A stretch of 7,614 bases of DNA, taken from the NCBI GenBank assembly GCA_934511335.1, contig CAKSWL010000091.1:1-7614 (forward strand), read 5' to 3'. The stretch comes from an uncultured Cloacibacillus sp. (GTDB taxonomy: Bacteria > Synergistota > Synergistia > Synergistales > Synergistaceae). Positions within the stretch are counted from its first letter, which is position 1. Every line of letters begins with the position of its first letter. The position numbers and the translations under genes are program-made. The notes beneath the pieces are model-generated. The model had not been told where the DNA came from. It saw only the letters and a program-made list of their open reading frames with translations, and made no database searches. Shown here piece by piece: positions 5,758 to 7,614 of the stretch.

Positions 5758-6861
5758 CTATCTGATGATCCTCATTTCCCGCGTCGTCTTGTTCAGCGCC
5801 TCGGCGGTTCCGTCCGCCTTTACCGCCACCAGGTTTTCAACGCGCATGCCAAATTTCCCTTCGATGTATATGCCTGGCTCGATGCTGAAGACGTTGCCCG
5901 GTTTAAGTGGTTTATCGTTGCCCTCGATGATGTACGGATTTTCGTGCACCGCGATGCCGACGCCGTGGCCGACGCGGTTGAAGAAATATTTCCCGTAGCC
6001 GGCGTCGATTATGACCTTGCGCGCCGCGCGGTCGACCTCTTCGCCCGTCGCTCCCGGCTGCACCGCGGCCTCTCCCGCCGCCTGCGCCCGGCGGACTATC
6101 TCGTATACTTCGCGCTGCTCCGCGGTCGGCTCGCCGACGAAGAAGGTCCTCGAAGTATCGGAGCAATAGGATTTATAACGGCAGCCAAGGTCGAGGATGA
6201 TGACGTCCTGTTCCTGGATGACGCGCTGGTCCCCGCCGTAATGCGGCATTGAGCCGTTGGGGCCGCTTGCGACGATCGGTGAGAAGGACATCTCGTTGCA
6301 GCCGGCCTCTTCCAAGAACTCGGGGATCTTTTTTACGATGTCGCGCTCTTTCATCCCCGGCTTTATAAAGAGAAAAAGCTTATCGACCACGGCGTCGATC
6401 AGGCGCGCGGCCTCCCGCAGCCTGTCCAGCTCCTCGGCGTCCTTCTGAGAGCGCAGCGGGGCAAGGATATCCTGACCGTTGACCAGCTGGATGTCCATCG
6501 CGTCGCGCATCGCGAGCATATCTACCGCTCTTACGCCGTCGTTGAAAGCGATCTTGCCGCCGAGCACGCCTAGATGCTCGCAGCCGCGCTTAAAGGCGTT
6601 TGTGAACCCCTCGTGATCGTTCCATTCCGCATAAAAGGGAACGTCGCCGAAGGCCTTCACGATCTCCTCTTTATAGAGCAGAGGCGTCATTGCAAAACAT
6701 TTTCCATTTTTATCGACCATCAGCCCGCGCACGCGCTCATCGGGATGGGTGTCGAGCTCGCCGATATATTCAAGGTCTGAGGAGGGGCCGATATAAAGCG
6801 CGTCGAGTCCCCTCTTCTTTAGTTCTTCCGCAAGTTTCGCTACTCTTTCGGTCCTTATCAT
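5758..6861 (-). CDS. M24-family metallopeptidase (Xaa-Pro aminopeptidase/dipeptidase type)
   Basis: A 367-residue cytoplasmic peptidase of the creatinase/prolidase fold. Residues 1-135 form the N-terminal creatinase-like domain and residues 140-367 the catalytic pita-bread domain. All five dinuclear metal ligands are present: D224 (IILDLG), D235 (SYCSDTS), H299 (VGHGVG), E328 (FSIEPG) and E342 (RVEN). The length is typical of PepQ/PepP-like enzymes, which release residues next to proline from peptides; which of the two it is cannot be decided here. The reading frame stays open upstream to 7074, but the ATG at 6861 with GGAGGG 10 nt before it starts exactly where family similarity begins. The arginine-rich upstream extension is not credible. 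It is transcribed alone, away from the DUF3798 gene, and ends at its own terminator. Confidence 0.93.
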   Translation of the reverse strand: MIRTERVAKLAEELKKRGLDALYIGPSSDLEYIGELDTHPDERVRGLMVDKNGKCFAMTPLLYKEEIVKAFGDVPFYAEWNDHEGFTNAFKRGCEHLGVLGGKIAFNDGVRAVDMLAMRDAMDIQLVNGQDILAPLRSQKDAEELDRLREAARLIDAVVDKLFLFIKPGMKERDIVKKIPEFLEEAGCNEMSFSPIVASGPNGSMPHYGGDQRVIQEQDVIILDLGCRYKSYCSDTSRTFFVGEPTAEQREVYEIVRRAQAAGEAAVQPGATGEEVDRAARKVIIDAGYGKYFFNRVGHGVGIAVHENPYIIEGNDKPLKPGNVFSIEPGIYIEGKFGMRVENLVAVKADGTAEALNKTTREMRIIR

Positions 6862-6914
6862 TACTGAATCACCCTCCAAAGTTTTTCGGCGCCGCCTGCC
6901 GCGTGCGCGGCTTA

Positions 6915-6944
6915 ATAATACCTTATTAAACCGTATCGTTACAA
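6915..6944 (-). promoter_or_regulatory. Probable promoter of the M24 peptidase gene
   Basis: On the minus strand TTGTAA (6944 to 6939) and TATTAT (6920 to 6915) are 18 nt apart, a fair sigma-70 match. Transcription would start near 6908, inside the short GC-rich inverted repeat GCCGCG-TG-CGCGGC (6898-6911). The leader to the ATG at 6861 would be about 47 nt. Confidence 0.5.
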
Positions 6945-7266
6945 TAGTATTAGGAAACCGCTGATAATATGCGACATTCGCGTCACGCCCATGCCCCGGC
7001 CGTCGCTCTAACGTATTAATTATACGTATACGCCTTGCGTGCCGCTCTTGAGCTGCCTGTTCAGCGCCCGGCACATCTGATAGACGAACCAGCCGATTCG
7101 CACAAAATTATAGATTTCGGCTCTTTGGCCGTGATCAGCGGGAGGTACGCTGGTCATATTCCGGCTGATTTTCAATTGATCAGCCTTTCTTTAGTAATCC
7201 TGCCGGATAATGACGAGAATACTTTGAATAATCTGCTTGTACGTACCAAAAAAAATAAAACTTTAA
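6945..7266. other. Divergent intergenic region with palindromes and hairpins, no gene recognised
   Basis: No convincing coding sequence is present. It contains the perfect palindrome TATACGTATA (7021-7030), a second TACGTA-centred near-palindrome TTGTACGTACCA (7237-7248), and hairpin-forming repeats at 7091-7122, 7132-7156 and 7163-7185. These could be operators, a leader RNA or a small RNA. Confidence 0.5.
7132..7190 (+). other. Two adjacent hairpins, the second terminator-like; possible leader or small RNA end
   Basis: Hairpin A pairs TGATCAGCG (7132-7140) with CGCTGGTCA (7148-7156), nine pairs including one G-U, around the loop GGAGGTA. Hairpin B pairs GGCTGAT (7163-7169) with ATCAGCC (7179-7185) around a 9-nt loop and runs into TTTCTTT. 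TGATCAGC occurs in both (7132-7139 and 7177-7184), so GCTGAT of B could instead pair with ATCAGC of A. No known riboswitch class was recognised. Confidence 0.4.
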
Positions 7267-7295
7267 TTGACACTTATCAGCAAATGCCGTAATAT
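7267..7295 (+). promoter_or_regulatory. Promoter of the DUF3798 gene
   Basis: A perfect -35 TTGACA (7267-7272) and a -10 TAATAT (7290-7295) are separated by exactly 17 nt. Transcription should begin near 7302, at the short inverted repeat GTGC-6-GCAC (7301-7314), leaving a leader of about 39 nt before the GTG start. Confidence 0.85.
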
Positions 7296-7340
7296 AAATG
7301 GTGCAATTTCGCACTTAATTTCAATAAGGAGGCAAAAGTT

Positions 7341-7614
7341 GTGAAGAATCATTGGATCATCACCACGGCAGTCGTTCTTGCGCTCGGTTTCTTTACTGTT
7401 GCGTCTTTTGCTCCCGCGGCAGAAGCAGCGGCGAAAAAAGGCAAGGTCGCGATCGTGACGAACACCGTTTCGCAGAACGAAGAAGAGTACCGCTCCGCTC
7501 AGGAAATGGTCAAAAAGTACGGCGACCGCATCGTCCACGTCACTTGGCCGGATAATTTCATGGCCGAGCAGGAGCAGATGGTAAGTATCGTCGCGAAACT
7601 TGCCTATGATCCTG
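7341..7614 (+). CDS. DUF3798 family secreted substrate-binding-like protein, N-terminal part
   Basis: The only plus-strand gene; it runs off the right edge after 91 codons. The protein begins with a classical Sec signal peptide: basic start MKNH, hydrophobic core from about residue 5 to 23, and an AxA cleavage site at AEA (27-29), giving mature AAKKGKVAIV. There is no lipobox cysteine. The mature start KVAIVTNTVSQNEEEYRSAQ (35-54), then GDRIVHVTWPDNFMAEQEQ (61-79), matches the DUF3798 family, which resembles periplasmic sugar/nucleoside-binding proteins and is common in Synergistota and some other anaerobes. The start is GTG at 7341, with AAGGAGG 8 nt upstream and a consensus promoter before it. 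It probably delivers a solute to an ABC-type importer encoded beyond the window; the ligand is unknown. Confidence 0.87.
   Translation, partial: MKNHWIITTAVVLALGFFTVASFAPAAEAAAKKGKVAIVTNTVSQNEEEYRSAQEMVKKYGDRIVHVTWPDNFMAEQEQMVSIVAKLAYDP

Noticed and set aside
5317..6252. Plus-strand open frame (about 311 codons) across the phosphatase and M24 peptidase genes
   Set aside because: It runs antisense to two recognised genes and through the terminator between them, with no recognisable domain.
6862..7074. N-terminal extension of the M24 peptidase up to 7074
   Set aside because: The extension is arginine-rich and unlike the family. The predicted promoter at 6915-6944 lies inside it and the ribosome site favours the ATG at 6861.
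7263..7538. Minus-strand open frame over the DUF3798 gene start
   Set aside because: It is antisense to a gene with a promoter, ribosome site and signal peptide, and it runs through that promoter.
1..7614. Mobile elements, CRISPR arrays, tRNA or rRNA genes
   Set aside because: No transposase, terminal repeats with target duplication, regularly spaced repeats or recognisable structured RNA genes were found on reading both strands.

Overview
The window reads as a moderately GC-rich chromosome segment from an anaerobic bacterium. A Synergistota member (Cloacibacillus/Synergistes-like) fits best. The grounds are a DUF3798-type periplasmic binding protein, a YqeB-type selenium/molybdenum hydroxylase accessory gene and a ferredoxin-fused dihydropyrimidine-dehydrogenase-like enzyme. 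The genus is an inference from gene content only. All recognisable genes are on the minus strand except the last, which is on the plus strand and runs off the right edge. No RNA gene, CRISPR array or transposon was recognised.

Positions 1-4016 (minus strand, transcribed right to left) hold a putative catabolic operon. Its order is: a DUF2848 protein (FAH-like), a small cupin, a PreA-like FMN/4Fe-4S ring reductase, YqeB, the two-[2Fe-2S] subunit of a molybdenum hydroxylase, and the first codons of the molybdopterin subunit, cut by the window edge. The operon starts from a near-consensus promoter (TTGACA-17-GATAAT) whose spacer contains the palindrome TTGG-TAT-CCAA. An inverted repeat between the cupin and PreA-like genes may make expression of the redox half partial or conditional.

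Positions 4052-4890 hold a GntR/FCD-family regulator just upstream of the operon and on the same strand, closed by a strong intrinsic terminator. Its own promoter region carries the same 9-mer (ATACCAATA) as the operon promoter, so it is the likely regulator of both. The enzyme set suggests breakdown of an N-heterocycle or similar ring: hydroxylation by a (possibly selenium-containing) Mo hydroxylase, ring reduction by the PreA-like enzyme, then hydrolysis or isomerisation by the DUF2848 and cupin proteins. The substrate cannot be read from the sequence.

Positions 4858-6861 hold a histidine phosphatase gene broken by an apparent 1-nt deletion near 5202, preceded by an intact M24 (Xaa-Pro type) metallopeptidase gene that ends in a good terminator. 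Positions 6862-7340 are a divergent intergenic region with promoters in both directions and a row of hairpins with possible alternative pairing. From 7341 the DUF3798 secreted binding protein begins.
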